A DNA stretch of 64,000 bases from Desulfatitalea tepidiphila (GCF_001293685.1 NZ_BCAG01000004.1:105242-169241); one strand, 5' to 3'; counted from the first letter of the stretch, positions 22,307 through 35,080 are shown. Program-made: numbers and translations. Notes: generated by a model not told the origin, from the sequence alone.

Positions 22307-22939
22307 ATGAAAGTGATCCAAATCAAACTCAGCCGTATGGAGACCTTTTGCTATCTGGTTGGAGATGAAACCAGTGGCAACGCCGCACTCATCGATCCCG
22401 CCTTCGACGTGCCTAAACTCCTGGAAAAGTCCCGCACGGCAGGATATCGCATCACCCAGGTCATCAACACCCATCACCACGCGGACCATTCGGCCGGCAA
22501 CGCAGAGGTGATCCGGGCCACCGGAGCGCAATTGAGCATCCACGAGCAGGACGCGGCGGCCCTGACCAAAATCGCCGGCAAAGCCTTTGCGCGGATGCTG
22601 GGCGGCAAAGGATCACCGCCGGCCAATCGACGTCTCAGGGATGGGGACGATATCGTCGTCGGCATGACCCGCTTAAGGGTGCTGCACACCCCCGGCCACA
22701 CGCCGGGGAGCATCTGCCTCTATGCTCCCGGCCACCTCTTTACCGGCGACACCCTTTTTGTGGGCGGCGTGGGCCGTACCGACCTGCCCGGCGGCGACTC
22801 AAGGCAACTCCTCACCTCCATTCGCAGCAGGATCTACACGCTGCCGGAAAGCACCATCGTCTGGCCGGGTCACGATTATGGAGATCGTCCCTCGTCCACC
22901 GTCTACCTGGAGAAACACCACAACCCGTTTACCCAGTGA
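22307..22939 (+). CDS. MBL-fold metallo-hydrolase (glyoxalase II-like)
   Basis: This 210-residue enzyme carries the glyoxalase II-like metal motif THHHADHSAG plus HTPGHTPGSICLY, FTGDTLFVGGVGRTDLPGGD and a final VWPGHDYG, so all metal ligands are present. Such proteins hydrolyse thioesters, or act as persulfide dioxygenases or other thiol-metabolising enzymes; the substrate cannot be assigned. The start ATG at 22307 is chosen because the fold begins there; the ribosome site is poor. It lies immediately downstream of the family A palindrome. Confidence 0.88.
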   Translation: MKVIQIKLSRMETFCYLVGDETSGNAALIDPAFDVPKLLEKSRTAGYRITQVINTHHHADHSAGNAEVIRATGAQLSIHEQDAAALTKIAGKAFARMLGGKGSPPANRRLRDGDDIVVGMTRLRVLHTPGHTPGSICLYAPGHLFTGDTLFVGGVGRTDLPGGDSRQLLTSIRSRIYTLPESTIVWPGHDYGDRPSSTVYLEKHHNPFTQ

Positions 22940-23152
22940 TCCAGTCGGCAAGCGCACCAACCGGCCACCAACCAAGATAACTCGCCTTCTGACGATTTAA
23001 CTGTTGAAGATGCATCGCGGGAACAGTATGGTGAAACCCGATTTCATGACTGGCGCCGGTAGGGGGTGGGCGCTGAATTCAGGCTGGATGGCAATCACAG
23101 GTTTCAAATTCACTCCCCTCTTGGATCGTCAGCACGCAACAGGTGAACCCGC

Positions 23153-24928
23153 ATGCCCCTCTTTCACTCCTTTCACATCCCCGTCATGGGGACCGGATTC
23201 AGTATCGATACCCCCCTGCGGGTGGCCCGCTACGGTATCTCCTCGGTGATTTCCCTGGTGGACGATGTCCTGATCGAACAGGTTCGCAAATTTCACTGCC
23301 AGAAAAACGGTCAAACCTATACGCCCATCGAGAACGGACCAGATGCCCGCGCCAAACGCATTACCGCTTATCTGAATTACATCGATCGAACAGTGAAACA
23401 GCAGGTCGCATCGCTCCAGAACGAACCGTTTGGGCAAGGCGGCACCATCGATCGCTATTTCGAATGGTTGCCCCCATGCCGGTTAAAAACAGAATTCGAA
23501 CAGATGCGGGGGACGTTGGATCCCTCGAAAAAATGCGCATTGCAGGAACGACTCCGCAGACAGATCGTCGCCGGGAGCGCCGACGTCAACATCATGACCA
23601 AGCTGGATGCCGATCAATATGCAAACGGCGAGAAACTGCCTTCCAAATATGCCCTCGCCATGTCGGCCCTGCGCGGATTTGCCCAGAGCGATCTGGGTTC
23701 GGCCATCGTCTTTTCGGCCGGCATCAACCAGCGTCTGTACAGCTATACCGCCCAATTCGATGACTTTTTCCCGGACCGACAGGGCCGTTTCAAAAAGAAA
23801 ATTATTCTGAAGGTGAGCGATTACCGCTCCGCGTTGATCCAAGGCAAATTCCTGGCCAAACGGGGTCTGTGGGTATCGGAATTCCGAATCGAATCGGGCC
23901 TGAACTGCGGCGGTCATGCATTCGGCGCCGACTGCAGCCTGATGGGCCCGGTTCTCGAGGAGTTCAAGCAGAACCGGGAATCGTTGCAATCGAGTCTGCA
24001 AGAGATCTACATCCACGCGCTGGCTGAGATGGGCCGGCCGGCTGCACCCGTGCCGTCGCGAATCCGCATAACAGCACAGGGCGGCATCGGCACCGCCGGT
24101 GAAGACCATTTTTTATTGCGCTACTACCAACTCGATGGGACCGGCTGGGGTACCCCGTTCATGCTGGTACCGGAAGTGACTAACGTGGATCGTGCCAGTC
24201 TCGACAAGCTTTGCCATGCGAAAAGGGATGACGTCTACCTGAGCAACAGCTCTCCGCTGGGGGTGCGGTTCTGGAATCTGCGCACGTCGGCCAGCGAGGA
24301 GATGCGCCGCAAACGCATCGAAAGAGACAAGCCCGGCAGTCCCTGCCCCAAGGGGTTGTGCCTGCTCAATAAGGAATTTGGGGATAAACCCTTGTGCGTG
24401 GCTTCCCGAGCGTATACCAAAAAGCGGCTCGATCAGCTTTCGAAGCAAGAGTTGACCGACACCCAGGCCAAGATCCAGCGGGAGCGAGTCCTCGAAAAGT
24501 CGTGCCTCTGTCATGACCTGGCCGGTGCCGTCAGCCTCAAACACCAGACCGATCCGACGGCCACCCCCGCGATCTGCTGCGGACCGAACATCCGGAACTT
24601 CAACCGCACCTTTTCACTGGAGGAGATGATCGATCATATTTACGGGCGGCTTTCGATCATCTTCAACCACGAGCGACCCCACATGTTCATCGAAGAGATG
24701 CGTCTGAATCTGGATTACCTGAAGGAAGAGATCGCCCTGTTCACCCAGCGGGTTTCCAATCGCCAACACGGCTTCTTCGAAACCTTCAAAAAGAAACTTC
24801 TCAACGGGATTGACTACTACCGGACGTTGACCCAGCAGTTTATCGAAGAACAGCGGGAACGTTTTCTCGACGACCTGAAAAACCTGCAGGATGAAATCGA
24901 GTGCGTCTGCCTGCCCGAGGCCCGCTGA
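23153..24928 (+). CDS. large conserved uncharacterised protein, FMN TIM-barrel-like
   Basis: I recognise this 591-residue type as a conserved but unnamed protein. The N-terminus (PVMGTGFSIDTPLRVARYGI, SSVISLVDDVLIEQVR) and two glycine-rich loops (SGLNCGGHAFG near residue 250, AQGGIGTAGEDHFLLRYYQL near residue 305, then GTGWGTPFMLVPEVTNVD) resemble the loops of nitronate monooxygenase/FabK-type FMN TIM barrels. The C-terminal half has a cluster of cysteines (SPCPKGLCLLNK, PLCVASRAY, KSCLCHDLAG, AICCGPN) that could bind a metal or FeS centre, followed by a helical tail. No signal peptide. It is monocistronic with its own terminator. The enzymatic role is unknown. Confidence 0.7.
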   Translation: MPLFHSFHIPVMGTGFSIDTPLRVARYGISSVISLVDDVLIEQVRKFHCQKNGQTYTPIENGPDARAKRITAYLNYIDRTVKQQVASLQNEPFGQGGTIDRYFEWLPPCRLKTEFEQMRGTLDPSKKCALQERLRRQIVAGSADVNIMTKLDADQYANGEKLPSKYALAMSALRGFAQSDLGSAIVFSAGINQRLYSYTAQFDDFFPDRQGRFKKKIILKVSDYRSALIQGKFLAKRGLWVSEFRIESGLNCGGHAFGADCSLMGPVLEEFKQNRESLQSSLQEIYIHALAEMGRPAAPVPSRIRITAQGGIGTAGEDHFLLRYYQLDGTGWGTPFMLVPEVTNVDRASLDKLCHAKRDDVYLSNSSPLGVRFWNLRTSASEEMRRKRIERDKPGSPCPKGLCLLNKEFGDKPLCVASRAYTKKRLDQLSKQELTDTQAKIQRERVLEKSCLCHDLAGAVSLKHQTDPTATPAICCGPNIRNFNRTFSLEEMIDHIYGRLSIIFNHERPHMFIEEMRLNLDYLKEEIALFTQRVSNRQHGFFETFKKKLLNGIDYYRTLTQQFIEEQRERFLDDLKNLQDEIECVCLPEAR

Positions 24929-24953
24929 AACACTTCGGAAGTGTTGCCTTTTT
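24929..24953 (+). terminator. intrinsic terminator of the 591-residue gene
   Basis: AACACTT (24929-24935), loop CGG, AAGTGTT (24939-24945), then GCCTTTTT. The stem starts directly after the stop codon. Confidence 0.7.
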
Positions 24954-24977
24954 CAGGTCTGTTGAGTGGTGGGTGGT

Positions 24978-25406
24978 TTATCCCAGCGCATGAACGAAGA
25001 GCTGTGTGTCACGCCGTTCGAAACCCATCTTCCGATACAACGCATGGGCCGCAAGCCGGCTGGGATTGGATGTCAAATCCAAGGCCCGGGCACAGTTGGA
25101 GCGGGCCGTTTCAAGGCCGTGGGCGACGAGCTGCCGCCCCAGCCCTTTGCCCCTCTCGGCCCTATCCACGACCATATCCTCGAGCCTCGCGCGCAGGCCC
25201 GTGGGGAGTTGGTAAAAGACCAGCGTCATGGTCGCGACATATCTCCCCTCGTCCATGGCCATGAAAAGGCGGGTGCACGGGGATGCGGTGATGCGGCGCA
25301 ACTGCCCTTCCGTGATCGGCTTGGCGGCATCCGACAGCTGGGGCAGCAAACGGTTCAGGGCGTCCAACACCTGCCCGGAAAACGCCTTGATCTCTATGAT
25401 CTCCAC
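24978..25406 (-). CDS. GNAT-family N-acetyltransferase
   Basis: A 142-residue single-domain GNAT: MVVDRAERGKGLGRQLV is the acetyl-CoA-binding loop, and NPSRLAAHALYRKMGFERR is the usual C-terminal segment. The real start is a GTG at 25406, six bases after GGGAGG; the longer frame runs into parC in another phase and is not protein-like. It lies 11 bp after the parC stop and is the last gene of a parE-parC-GNAT run. Substrate unknown. Confidence 0.82.
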   Translation of the reverse strand: MEIIEIKAFSGQVLDALNRLLPQLSDAAKPITEGQLRRITASPCTRLFMAMDEGRYVATMTLVFYQLPTGLRARLEDMVVDRAERGKGLGRQLVAHGLETARSNCARALDLTSNPSRLAAHALYRKMGFERRDTQLFVHALG

Positions 25407-25417
25407 CGATGCCCTCC

Positions 25418-27682
25418 CTACTCCACCGCGACAGTGGTCACGTTGCGAAAACCGCGCGGCAGTCTCTTTCCGCGTTTGCCGCGGGCACCGATAAAGTCCT
25501 GAAGATTGCCGCCGCTCAAAGCGAAGAAGCGCTTGCCGGCATGGATGACCAGTTTGTTCTCGCTGCCCAGAAGCGTGCAGCATAGCAGCCGGTCGGTCCC
25601 TTCCTTGATCTCCTTGGGCGCGATGTGGATCATCTTGTTGCCCTTCCCCCGGGGCAGCTCGGGCAGTTCGCTCATGGGGAAAATCAGCAGGCGCCCCTGC
25701 AGGGTGACCGCCGCGATGAAGCGCTCGGCCCCGTCGTCCGGCTCAGCCCCATCGTCTCGGATGATCAGGGGCGGCAGGGGAAACGCGCCGGCCGGCAGAC
25801 TGAGAAAGGCCTTGCCCTTGAGATTGCGCGTGTACATGTTTTCCAGAACTGTGACGAAGCCGTACCCGGCGTCGCTGAACGCCAGGATTCGCTGTTCGGG
25901 TTCTCCCATGAGCACGGCCATGAAGTGCGAGTTGGGCGGGTTCTTGAAAAGCCCGGTCAATGGAATGCCGTAACTCCGCGCCGATGGAAAACCAGAAACT
26001 TCACTGGCGTAGCTTCGGCCGGTGGAGTCGAGAAAGACCGCCTGTTGATTGCTGCGGCCCTGGGCTGCGGCCAGGAAATCGTCTCCGGCCTTGTAGATCA
26101 ACTCCTCGGCGGCCACGTCATGCGCCTTGGCCATGCGCACCCAGCCCTGCCGCGACAAGATCACCGTCACCGGCTCCACCGGCGCCAGCTGCACCTGGGA
26201 AATCGCCCTGGCCTCCCGGCGCTGGGTGATGGCGGTGCGGCGCGGATCGCCATATTGCCGGGCATCGGCCAGCAACTCCTTTTTGATCAAGTTCTTCAGA
26301 CGGGTGTTGGAACTCAAAAGCCCCTGGATCTGCTTCTCTTCGGCCAGCAGTTCGGCCTGCTCGGCCTTGATCTTCTGTTCTTCCAGCTTGGCCAGTTGCC
26401 TCAATCTCAATTGCAGGATGGCTTCGGCCTGACGCTCGCTGAGGTTGAACCGTGCGATCAGGGCCGGCTTGGGTTCGTCACTGGTCCGGATGATGCGGAT
26501 CACTTCGTCGAGATTCAAATAGGCGATGAGCAAGCCGGCGAGCACATGCAACCGGTCCTGGACCCGTTCGAGGCGGTGGGCGAGTCTCCGGCGAACCGTC
26601 TCCTGGCGGTAGGCAATCCATTCGGTGAGGATCTCCAGCAACCCTTTGACCGCGGGCCGCCGGTCCAATCCGATGAGGTTCAGGTTCACCTTGTAAGTGC
26701 GTTCCAGGTCGGTCACGGCAAACAGGTGGAGCATCAATTCGTCCTGGTCCACCCGGTTGGAGCGCGGCGTGATCACCAGGCGAACCGGATCGTCGCCGTC
26801 CGATTCGTCACGAATATCCGCCACCAGGGGGAGCTTCTTGGCGTTCATCAAGCCCGCGATCTGCTCGATGATTTTGGTGGGCGAAGCCTGGTAGGGCAAT
26901 GCGTTGACGACGATGTCGCCGTTTTCGCTCTGCCAGGTGGCGCGCATGCGCATGGATCCCCGGCCGGTGCGGTAGGCGTTGAGGATGTCGGACCGCGGGC
27001 TGATGATCTCCGCGCCGGTGGGATAGTCGGGCCCTTGAATATGTTCGCAAATATCTTCCAGAGAAGCATTCGGCCGGTCGAGCAGGGTCACGCAGGCCCG
27101 AACCACCTCGTTCAGATTGTGGCACGGGATGTCGGTGGCCATGCCCACGGCGATGCCGCTGGATCCGTTGAGAAGCACATTGGGCAGCCGGGCGGGCAGG
27201 GTCATCGGTTCGCTGAGCGTGCCGTCGAAATTGGGCCCCCATTGCACCGTGCCCATCTCGACCTCGGAGAGCAGGGTGTCGGCGTAGCCCGACAGCCGCG
27301 CCTCGGTGTAGCGCATGGCAGCAAAAGATTTGGGATCGTCGACCGAGCCCCAGTTCCCCTGCCCTTCGACCAGGGGATAGCGATAGGAGAATGGCTGGGC
27401 CATGAGCACCATGGCTTCGTAACAGGCCGTGTCCCCGTGGGGATGGAACTTGCCCAGCACGTCGCCCACCGTGCGCGCCGACTTCTTGAATTTAGCGCTC
27501 GCCTTGAGGCCCAGTTCGGACATGGCGTAAAGAATGCGCCTGTGGACCGGCTTGAGTCCGTCGCCGATGAACGGCAGGGCGCGGTCCATGATCACGTACA
27601 TGGCATAGTTCAGGTAAGCATTTTCGGCAAACAGGTGAATCGGCGTGGATTCGACATGTGCCTCTTTCGCCGGCGTTCCCAT
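25418..27682 (-). CDS. parC: DNA topoisomerase IV subunit A
   Basis: ParC is the DNA-cleaving subunit of topoisomerase IV, which unlinks daughter chromosomes. This 754-residue chain shows the breakage-reunion domain ([20 protein letters not shown], then catalytic Tyr in [12 protein letters not shown]), a coiled-coil gate, and a C-terminal domain ending [15 protein letters not shown] that resembles ParC rather than GyrA. It is 40 bp downstream of parE, so the pair is an operon. Confidence 0.95.
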   Translation of the reverse strand: MGTPAKEAHVESTPIHLFAENAYLNYAMYVIMDRALPFIGDGLKPVHRRILYAMSELGLKASAKFKKSARTVGDVLGKFHPHGDTACYEAMVLMAQPFSYRYPLVEGQGNWGSVDDPKSFAAMRYTEARLSGYADTLLSEVEMGTVQWGPNFDGTLSEPMTLPARLPNVLLNGSSGIAVGMATDIPCHNLNEVVRACVTLLDRPNASLEDICEHIQGPDYPTGAEIISPRSDILNAYRTGRGSMRMRATWQSENGDIVVNALPYQASPTKIIEQIAGLMNAKKLPLVADIRDESDGDDPVRLVITPRSNRVDQDELMLHLFAVTDLERTYKVNLNLIGLDRRPAVKGLLEILTEWIAYRQETVRRRLAHRLERVQDRLHVLAGLLIAYLNLDEVIRIIRTSDEPKPALIARFNLSERQAEAILQLRLRQLAKLEEQKIKAEQAELLAEEKQIQGLLSSNTRLKNLIKKELLADARQYGDPRRTAITQRREARAISQVQLAPVEPVTVILSRQGWVRMAKAHDVAAEELIYKAGDDFLAAAQGRSNQQAVFLDSTGRSYASEVSGFPSARSYGIPLTGLFKNPPNSHFMAVLMGEPEQRILAFSDAGYGFVTVLENMYTRNLKGKAFLSLPAGAFPLPPLIIRDDGAEPDDGAERFIAAVTLQGRLLIFPMSELPELPRGKGNKMIHIAPKEIKEGTDRLLCCTLLGSENKLVIHAGKRFFALSGGNLQDFIGARGKRGKRLPRGFRNVTTVAVE

Positions 27683-27722
27683 ACAGGCAATCTCCCCTAT
27701 CTTTTACTTCCGGACAGCGTCC

Positions 27723-29762
<2,040 letters not shown>

Positions 29763-31763
29763 CTACTTCAACCCGATCTCCCAATTCCAGTTTCCCGGCC
29801 GCTTTTTAATGGTAACCCCCTTGGGCACCGGTTCTTCCAGATGCACGAAGAGTCGATAGCCCGCCTTGGTCAGCGTGTTCTGCTCGGCCCTGAGGTTGAG
29901 CGGCCAATTGGGATAGATCCAGTAGAGACTGCCATGACGTTCGGCCCAACCCTGCTCGCCGTGGGGGCTGACGAAAGGCTGACCGAGTTTGAGTTCGCCG
30001 GCCAGCACCCGGGAAACGCAAAACGGCCATTGACCGGAGACGACCACCCCCAGGGGCAGGACGCTCTTCTCGGCCAGCTGCAACATGTCATCCCGGCCCA
30101 GTTCCGGACTGACGATCACGCCCTGGCCGCCCAGCAGCTTGAAAGCACGCACGGCCACCGGGTTGGCGATGTTGCAAAAGGGCCCGGCCCAGAGGCTGAG
30201 CCGTTCGGGCCGGCTGAAAAGCGATATCTGCCAGGGTGCATTGAGCACGAATCGGCGGGCACCCTTGCCCAGCAACTGGGCCAGCCGTTGCTGCCATTGG
30301 GTCTCTTCCTCGGGCCAGATGACCGGAGGCAACCACCACCAGGCATGGGCCGCCTGGGTGGCCGGGACCCGATCCAGGGTTTGGTCCGACATCCACAATG
30401 CCAGGCTGGTCTGGCGGATGCGCTGTCCCGGATAGCGCAATACATGCATCAGGCGGGTGTGGGGTTGCCGGGGGCTGGCCGGCGGCAAGCGCAGATGGAA
30501 GGTTTCCCGCTCTTCGGAGGGCACCCGCACCGGATCGATCAACTTTTCCATCTTCTTGATCGCTTCGGCCAGAAAAGACTCCCGGCGGTCGATTAAAAAA
30601 ACGGAGGCTGCCTTGGAAGGCGCCCTACCTCGCGCAGCCTTCAAATAAAATTTGCCTCCCTTGGGTACGCTCCTGGACAGATCGAAGGTCTGGTGACCCG
30701 GATCGTCCTCGTATCCCACGCGCAGCTTGTCCCCTTCGAGCAGATCGATGCGCGGCGAGATGTAGGGCTTGTCCTGTCCGCCGTGCACCGTACCGACCAG
30801 CATCCCGGAGCCTGAGTCGGTTCGGATGTCGATGGGGTTCTGAGGCCGCTGGGGCAAAAAGTTGTAATGCGTGCCGCGGCGACCCAGGGCCTGTTCGAGC
30901 AGTTCCAAGGCCGTCTTTTTAGCCTGGGCATCATGGCCTTCGTCGCGCAACATCTTGTAGGCCGTCACTGTATAATAGACGTAATGGGGCCCCTTTTTGC
31001 GCCCCTCGATCTTCCAGGCGCGCAGCTGGGGGATCTCGGCCAGCACCTTCACCAGTACGTCGAGGCTGAAATCCTGGCATGCGAAAAACCGCTGGCTGGA
31101 ACGGTTCTGGGTGTAGATGCGCCGGCAGGGCTGCACGCAGCGGCCCCGCAGGCCGCTCTTGCCACCCAAAAAACTGCTCCAGTAACATCGGCCGGAGACC
31201 CCGTAACACAAGGCGCCGTGCACGAAGATCTCCAGGCCCAAATCCGGCGGGCAAGCGGCAGCCATCTGCTTGACCTCCTCGATATTGAGCTCCCGGGGCA
31301 ACACGACCCGCTGAATCCCCATGGTCTTGGCCATGCGCGCCAGCATTGCCGGCATCGTCACATTGGCCAGGGTGGAAAGATGGATCTCGCCATCGTAGCC
31401 CACGTGGCGAGCCAGGGCGGGCAGCGCCAGGTCCTGGACGATCAAGGCATCGGGCCGGGCATACCGGTTGACCCAATCGAGCTGCCGCCCCAGGGGCAGC
31501 AATTCGTCTGGCTTGATCAAGGTGTTGACGGTCAGATAGACCTTTACACTTTGCCGGTGGGCCAGATCCACCAGTCCTGCAAATTCGGCCGGTTGGAAGT
31601 TTTTCGCCGCCATGCGGGCGGAAAACGATTTAAGGCCGCAATAAACCGCGTCGGCCCCGGCTGCCAGGGCGGCCAGAAAACTGTCCCGGTTGCCGGCCGG
31701 CGCCAATATCTCGGGCTTTGGGCCTTTAAAACTGCCGGGTTTGCGTCTTACGATCTGATTCAT
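29763..31763 (-). CDS. U32-family protein (RlhA-like)
   Basis: This 666-residue U32 protein has the family N-terminus (PEILAPAGNRDSFLAALAAG, ADAVYCGLKSFSAR) and the cysteine-rich core HGALCYGVSGRCYWSS ... GRCVQPCR. U32 proteins such as RlhA (rRNA C2501 hydroxylation) and TrhP use such cysteines to hold a [4Fe-4S] cluster; most are not proteases despite the old name. The long C-terminal half fits the RlhA-type arrangement, so an rRNA or tRNA modification role is likely. The ATG at 31763 has AAAGGA ahead and is preferred over one 18 bp upstream. Confidence 0.82.
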   Translation of the reverse strand: MNQIVRRKPGSFKGPKPEILAPAGNRDSFLAALAAGADAVYCGLKSFSARMAAKNFQPAEFAGLVDLAHRQSVKVYLTVNTLIKPDELLPLGRQLDWVNRYARPDALIVQDLALPALARHVGYDGEIHLSTLANVTMPAMLARMAKTMGIQRVVLPRELNIEEVKQMAAACPPDLGLEIFVHGALCYGVSGRCYWSSFLGGKSGLRGRCVQPCRRIYTQNRSSQRFFACQDFSLDVLVKVLAEIPQLRAWKIEGRKKGPHYVYYTVTAYKMLRDEGHDAQAKKTALELLEQALGRRGTHYNFLPQRPQNPIDIRTDSGSGMLVGTVHGGQDKPYISPRIDLLEGDKLRVGYEDDPGHQTFDLSRSVPKGGKFYLKAARGRAPSKAASVFLIDRRESFLAEAIKKMEKLIDPVRVPSEERETFHLRLPPASPRQPHTRLMHVLRYPGQRIRQTSLALWMSDQTLDRVPATQAAHAWWWLPPVIWPEEETQWQQRLAQLLGKGARRFVLNAPWQISLFSRPERLSLWAGPFCNIANPVAVRAFKLLGGQGVIVSPELGRDDMLQLAEKSVLPLGVVVSGQWPFCVSRVLAGELKLGQPFVSPHGEQGWAERHGSLYWIYPNWPLNLRAEQNTLTKAGYRLFVHLEEPVPKGVTIKKRPGNWNWEIGLK

Positions 31764-32023
31764 GTCATCCTTTCGCGCCATGGAGGTCCCGGCGCCGATA
31801 GTCGGCTTGGCTCATATCAGGAAAGCGCCTGGAACACCAGATATAGTAGCCCATAAAAAATCCATTCACAACATTGGCGCTCGATGCGTTTGCTCGCCCC
31901 GAACCGATTTGCGCGGTTTGCGCCCTTGCTGATCGCTCAATGTTTGTTATATTGGTGATTGCGCATAAAAAAGACATCAGCCTTCTGAAGGTTTTCAATA
32001 TACGGGAGACGAAAGGAACGAGA

Positions 32024-32779
32024 ATGAAGATTGCAGTCAGTGGAAAAGGCGGCGTGGGCAAAACCACGTTCTCAGCCTTGTTGATCCGGATGCTCAGCGA
32101 CGCGGGTAAAAAAGTTCTGGCCATCGATGCCGACCCGGATGCCAATCTGGCGGCCGCCATCGGCATCGAAAATTCCGATCGCATCACGCCCATCGCGGAA
32201 ATGAAAGATATGATTTTCGAACGCACGGGCGCCAAGGCAGGCACCATCGGCGGTTTTTTCAAGCTGAATCCCAAGGTGGACGACCTGCCCGACACCCTCT
32301 CGGTGAAAAAAGACAATATCAAACTGATGCGCCTGGGCAGCGTCAAAAAGGGCGGCGGTGGCTGCCTCTGCCCGGAAAGCACCCTGCTCAAAAGCCTGGT
32401 CATGCATATCGTGCTGCTTCGGGACGAGGTGGTGGTCATGGATATGGAAGCGGGCATCGAACATCTGGGCCGGGCCACGGCCAGTGCAGTGGACAAACTG
32501 ATCGTGGTGGTCGAGCCGGGCCGCCGCAGCATCGACACGGCCGCCCACATCAGGCGCCTGGCCGAGGAGATTCATCTGACCCGCATCGCCGTGGTGGGCA
32601 ACAAAATCCGTTCTCCCCAGGACGAGGCCTTTATCCGCGAACACCTGGCCGATTTCGACATCCTGGGATTCCTGCCCTACGGCAACGAATTGATCGAAGC
32701 CGACCTGAAAGGCCAATCCCCCTATGACGTGGCCTCAGAGGCCAAACGGCGTATCCAGGAGATGGTGGAAAAATTATAG
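32024..32779 (+). CDS. cooC: CooC-type nickel-insertion ATPase
   Basis: A 251-residue MinD/ParA-like P-loop ATPase starting KIAVSGKGGVGKTTFSALL (deviant Walker A), with IDADPDANLAAAIG and a CxC motif in GGGCLCPEST. The CxC is the nickel-binding feature of CooC, which loads Ni into carbon monoxide dehydrogenase. The start at 32024 is fixed by AAAGGA seven bases upstream and by the P-loop. No CODH/ACS gene is in the window; presence of cooC implies one elsewhere, matching a Wood-Ljungdahl acetate oxidiser. Confidence 0.85.
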   Translation: MKIAVSGKGGVGKTTFSALLIRMLSDAGKKVLAIDADPDANLAAAIGIENSDRITPIAEMKDMIFERTGAKAGTIGGFFKLNPKVDDLPDTLSVKKDNIKLMRLGSVKKGGGGCLCPESTLLKSLVMHIVLLRDEVVVMDMEAGIEHLGRATASAVDKLIVVVEPGRRSIDTAAHIRRLAEEIHLTRIAVVGNKIRSPQDEAFIREHLADFDILGFLPYGNELIEADLKGQSPYDVASEAKRRIQEMVEKL

Positions 32780-32920
32780 ACCAAAAATCGCCGCACAACC
32801 CTCTGCTGCACCGGAATCGAAGGCTTCGTCGATTATCACCGCCGGAATGCTATAGCGTCGAGCGCTCCGGCCGACATGCAGGACATCCCTTCCGGTGCGT
32901 CGCTTCTTGAGGAGCCATTG

Positions 32921-35080
32921 ATGGGCAGCAGCCATCGCCGGATCCCGGCCCATGCGCAAAGACATCCCCACCGAACCCCACGCCATAGAAAGGAGGCGGT
33001 GCCCCTGCGTCCGGGGATCGACCCCCGGCTGAAAAAAATCTTCGGACGTATCGGCATTCCCGAGCCCACACCCTTTGTCCCCGACCCGTTTCAGCTCGAG
33101 TCGCTGGACGCCGTCCGAGAGGCCGACTGCCTGGTGACCGCCCCCACCGGCGCCGGCAAGACCTGGATTGCCGAGCAAGCCATCGAACGAATCTTCAAGA
33201 AGAGCGGTCGTGCCTGGTACGCATCGCCTCTCAAGGCGTTGACCAACTCCAAGATGATCGAGTTTGGCGCCCGTTTCGGGGTGACCAACGTTGGTATCCT
33301 CACCGGCGACCGCAAGGAAAATCCGGATGCACCGATCATCGTGGGCACAACCGAAATTCTGCGTAATCAACTCTACGATGCCATGCACCGCGGCCAGACG
33401 CTGGACACCGATTTCGTGGTGCTGGACGAAGCCCACTATCTTGGCGACGAGGATCGGGGCGTGGTCTGGGAAGAGACCATCATCTATCTGCCTCAGCGCA
33501 TCCCGCTGTTGCTGCTCTCGGCAACGGTTGGCAATGCCGACCAGATCGCCCGGTGGATGACGGCCATCCGCCGGCGCCCTTGCCGGGTGGTGGAGGAGAC
33601 CCATCGGCCCGTGCCTCTCTACCCCATCATGCAGCACCCCAGCGGCATGCTGATGCCCCTTTTCGTCTCCAGCGGAACCAGTAAAAAGCCCCACCTTTAT
33701 AAAAAAGTGGTCGACCTGCTCAACGACCGCCGAGCCCCCTCCCTGGCGCCTCCCGGTCAACTGCCGCCCTTCGGCGCCATGCTGGCCATCCTGCGCAAGT
33801 ATCACCTGCTGCCGGCGATCTTTTTTCTCAAATCGCGCGCCGATTGCGACCGCGCCCTGCAGCTCTGCCTGGAGAACCGGGTCCGAAACCCGGAGCAGGC
33901 CGCGCTGCTCAGCGAGCGCCTGACCCAACTGAGCGAAAGGTTCCCGCACATTCGCGAGCATCGCCAGCGCTGGATGGTCGAACACCTCGCCGTGGGCTCC
34001 CACCACAGCGGCCAGTTGCCGGCCTGGAAGCAAACGCTGGAAATGTTAATGAGCGAAGGGCTGCTCGATGCCATCTTCGCCACCTCCACCGTGGCCGCCG
34101 GTGTGGATTTCCCGGCCCGCACCGTGGCGTTTTTAAACTCCGACCGCTTCAACGGCCGAGAATTCGTACCCCTGGATGCCACCGAACTGCAACAGATGAC
34201 CGGCCGTGCCGGTCGCCGTGGCAAGGATCACATCGGCTTCGTCATGGTGGTGCCCGGCAAGTTCATGGACATCCGACAGGTGGCCCGGCTGCTCCGGGCA
34301 CCGGCGGCGGACGTGCACAGCCAGATCCGCATCAATTTCTCCATGGCCCTCAATCTGCTCCTCTCCCACACACCTGAAGAGGTCGAGGCCCTGCTCCACC
34401 ACTCCCTGGCCGCCTTTCAACACCATGGCGCGGCCATGGGCGGCGAACAGGCGGCGCATACCCATTTGTGGAACGATTTTCAGCGCCACTTGCGCTTTTT
34501 ACAGGTCACTGGATTCGTCGACGATCAGGACCGTCTGACCGAGGACGGACTGTGGGCCGCCCAGCTGCGCATCGACCAGCCGCTGCTCGTGGCCGAAGGG
34601 TTGCGGCAGGACCTGTTTCCCCGGGAGGACCCGGCCATGCTGGCCGCCATCATGGCCGGTATGGTCAACGACAAGGAGACCGACGAACATCTCGATCGCA
34701 AGAGCGTCCCCAACCCGCTGATCAAGACCGTCAAGCGGGTGGTGCGCGGGCTGCAGGGTTTTGCCAAACACATGCTGGCCAACGATTTCGATGTCCGTCC
34801 CATTTTTTATCGTCCGACCGCCGCCATCTGGCGCTGGGCCTCGGGCCTGCCGTGGGAGCAGACCGTGCAGGCCGCCCAGATGGCCGAAGGCGACCTGGCC
34901 ATGCTGGCCCTGCGCACCGCCGACAACCTGCGCCATATCGTGGGCCTGCGCCATGTCTTTCCCCAGATGGCCGAAACCGCCCAGGACGCCATCGAACGCA
35001 TCTTGCGAGATCCGGTGATGCCCGAATACACCACAGAACCGCCTGTGCCGGTTCCCGAAATCGAATCGACCGGCGCATGA
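32921..35080 (+). CDS. Ski2-like DEAD/DEAH-box helicase
   Basis: A 719-residue superfamily 2 helicase. Motif I is TAPTGAGKTW, motif II VVLDEAHYLGDEDRG, motif III LLSATVGNAD, and motif VI QMTGRAGRRGKDHIG; the last form is typical of Ski2/Hel308 helicases, which unwind RNA or forked DNA. A long C-terminal helical region follows. The start is not certain: ATG 32921 has GAGGAG at good spacing, while a GTG near 33000 has an almost overlapping AAAGGAGG. The N-terminal 30 residues are basic and low complexity. It is followed 31 bp later by dgkA. Confidence 0.85.
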   Translation: MGSSHRRIPAHAQRHPHRTPRHRKEAVPLRPGIDPRLKKIFGRIGIPEPTPFVPDPFQLESLDAVREADCLVTAPTGAGKTWIAEQAIERIFKKSGRAWYASPLKALTNSKMIEFGARFGVTNVGILTGDRKENPDAPIIVGTTEILRNQLYDAMHRGQTLDTDFVVLDEAHYLGDEDRGVVWEETIIYLPQRIPLLLLSATVGNADQIARWMTAIRRRPCRVVEETHRPVPLYPIMQHPSGMLMPLFVSSGTSKKPHLYKKVVDLLNDRRAPSLAPPGQLPPFGAMLAILRKYHLLPAIFFLKSRADCDRALQLCLENRVRNPEQAALLSERLTQLSERFPHIREHRQRWMVEHLAVGSHHSGQLPAWKQTLEMLMSEGLLDAIFATSTVAAGVDFPARTVAFLNSDRFNGREFVPLDATELQQMTGRAGRRGKDHIGFVMVVPGKFMDIRQVARLLRAPAADVHSQIRINFSMALNLLLSHTPEEVEALLHHSLAAFQHHGAAMGGEQAAHTHLWNDFQRHLRFLQVTGFVDDQDRLTEDGLWAAQLRIDQPLLVAEGLRQDLFPREDPAMLAAIMAGMVNDKETDEHLDRKSVPNPLIKTVKRVVRGLQGFAKHMLANDFDVRPIFYRPTAAIWRWASGLPWEQTVQAAQMAEGDLAMLALRTADNLRHIVGLRHVFPQMAETAQDAIERILRDPVMPEYTTEPPVPVPEIESTGA

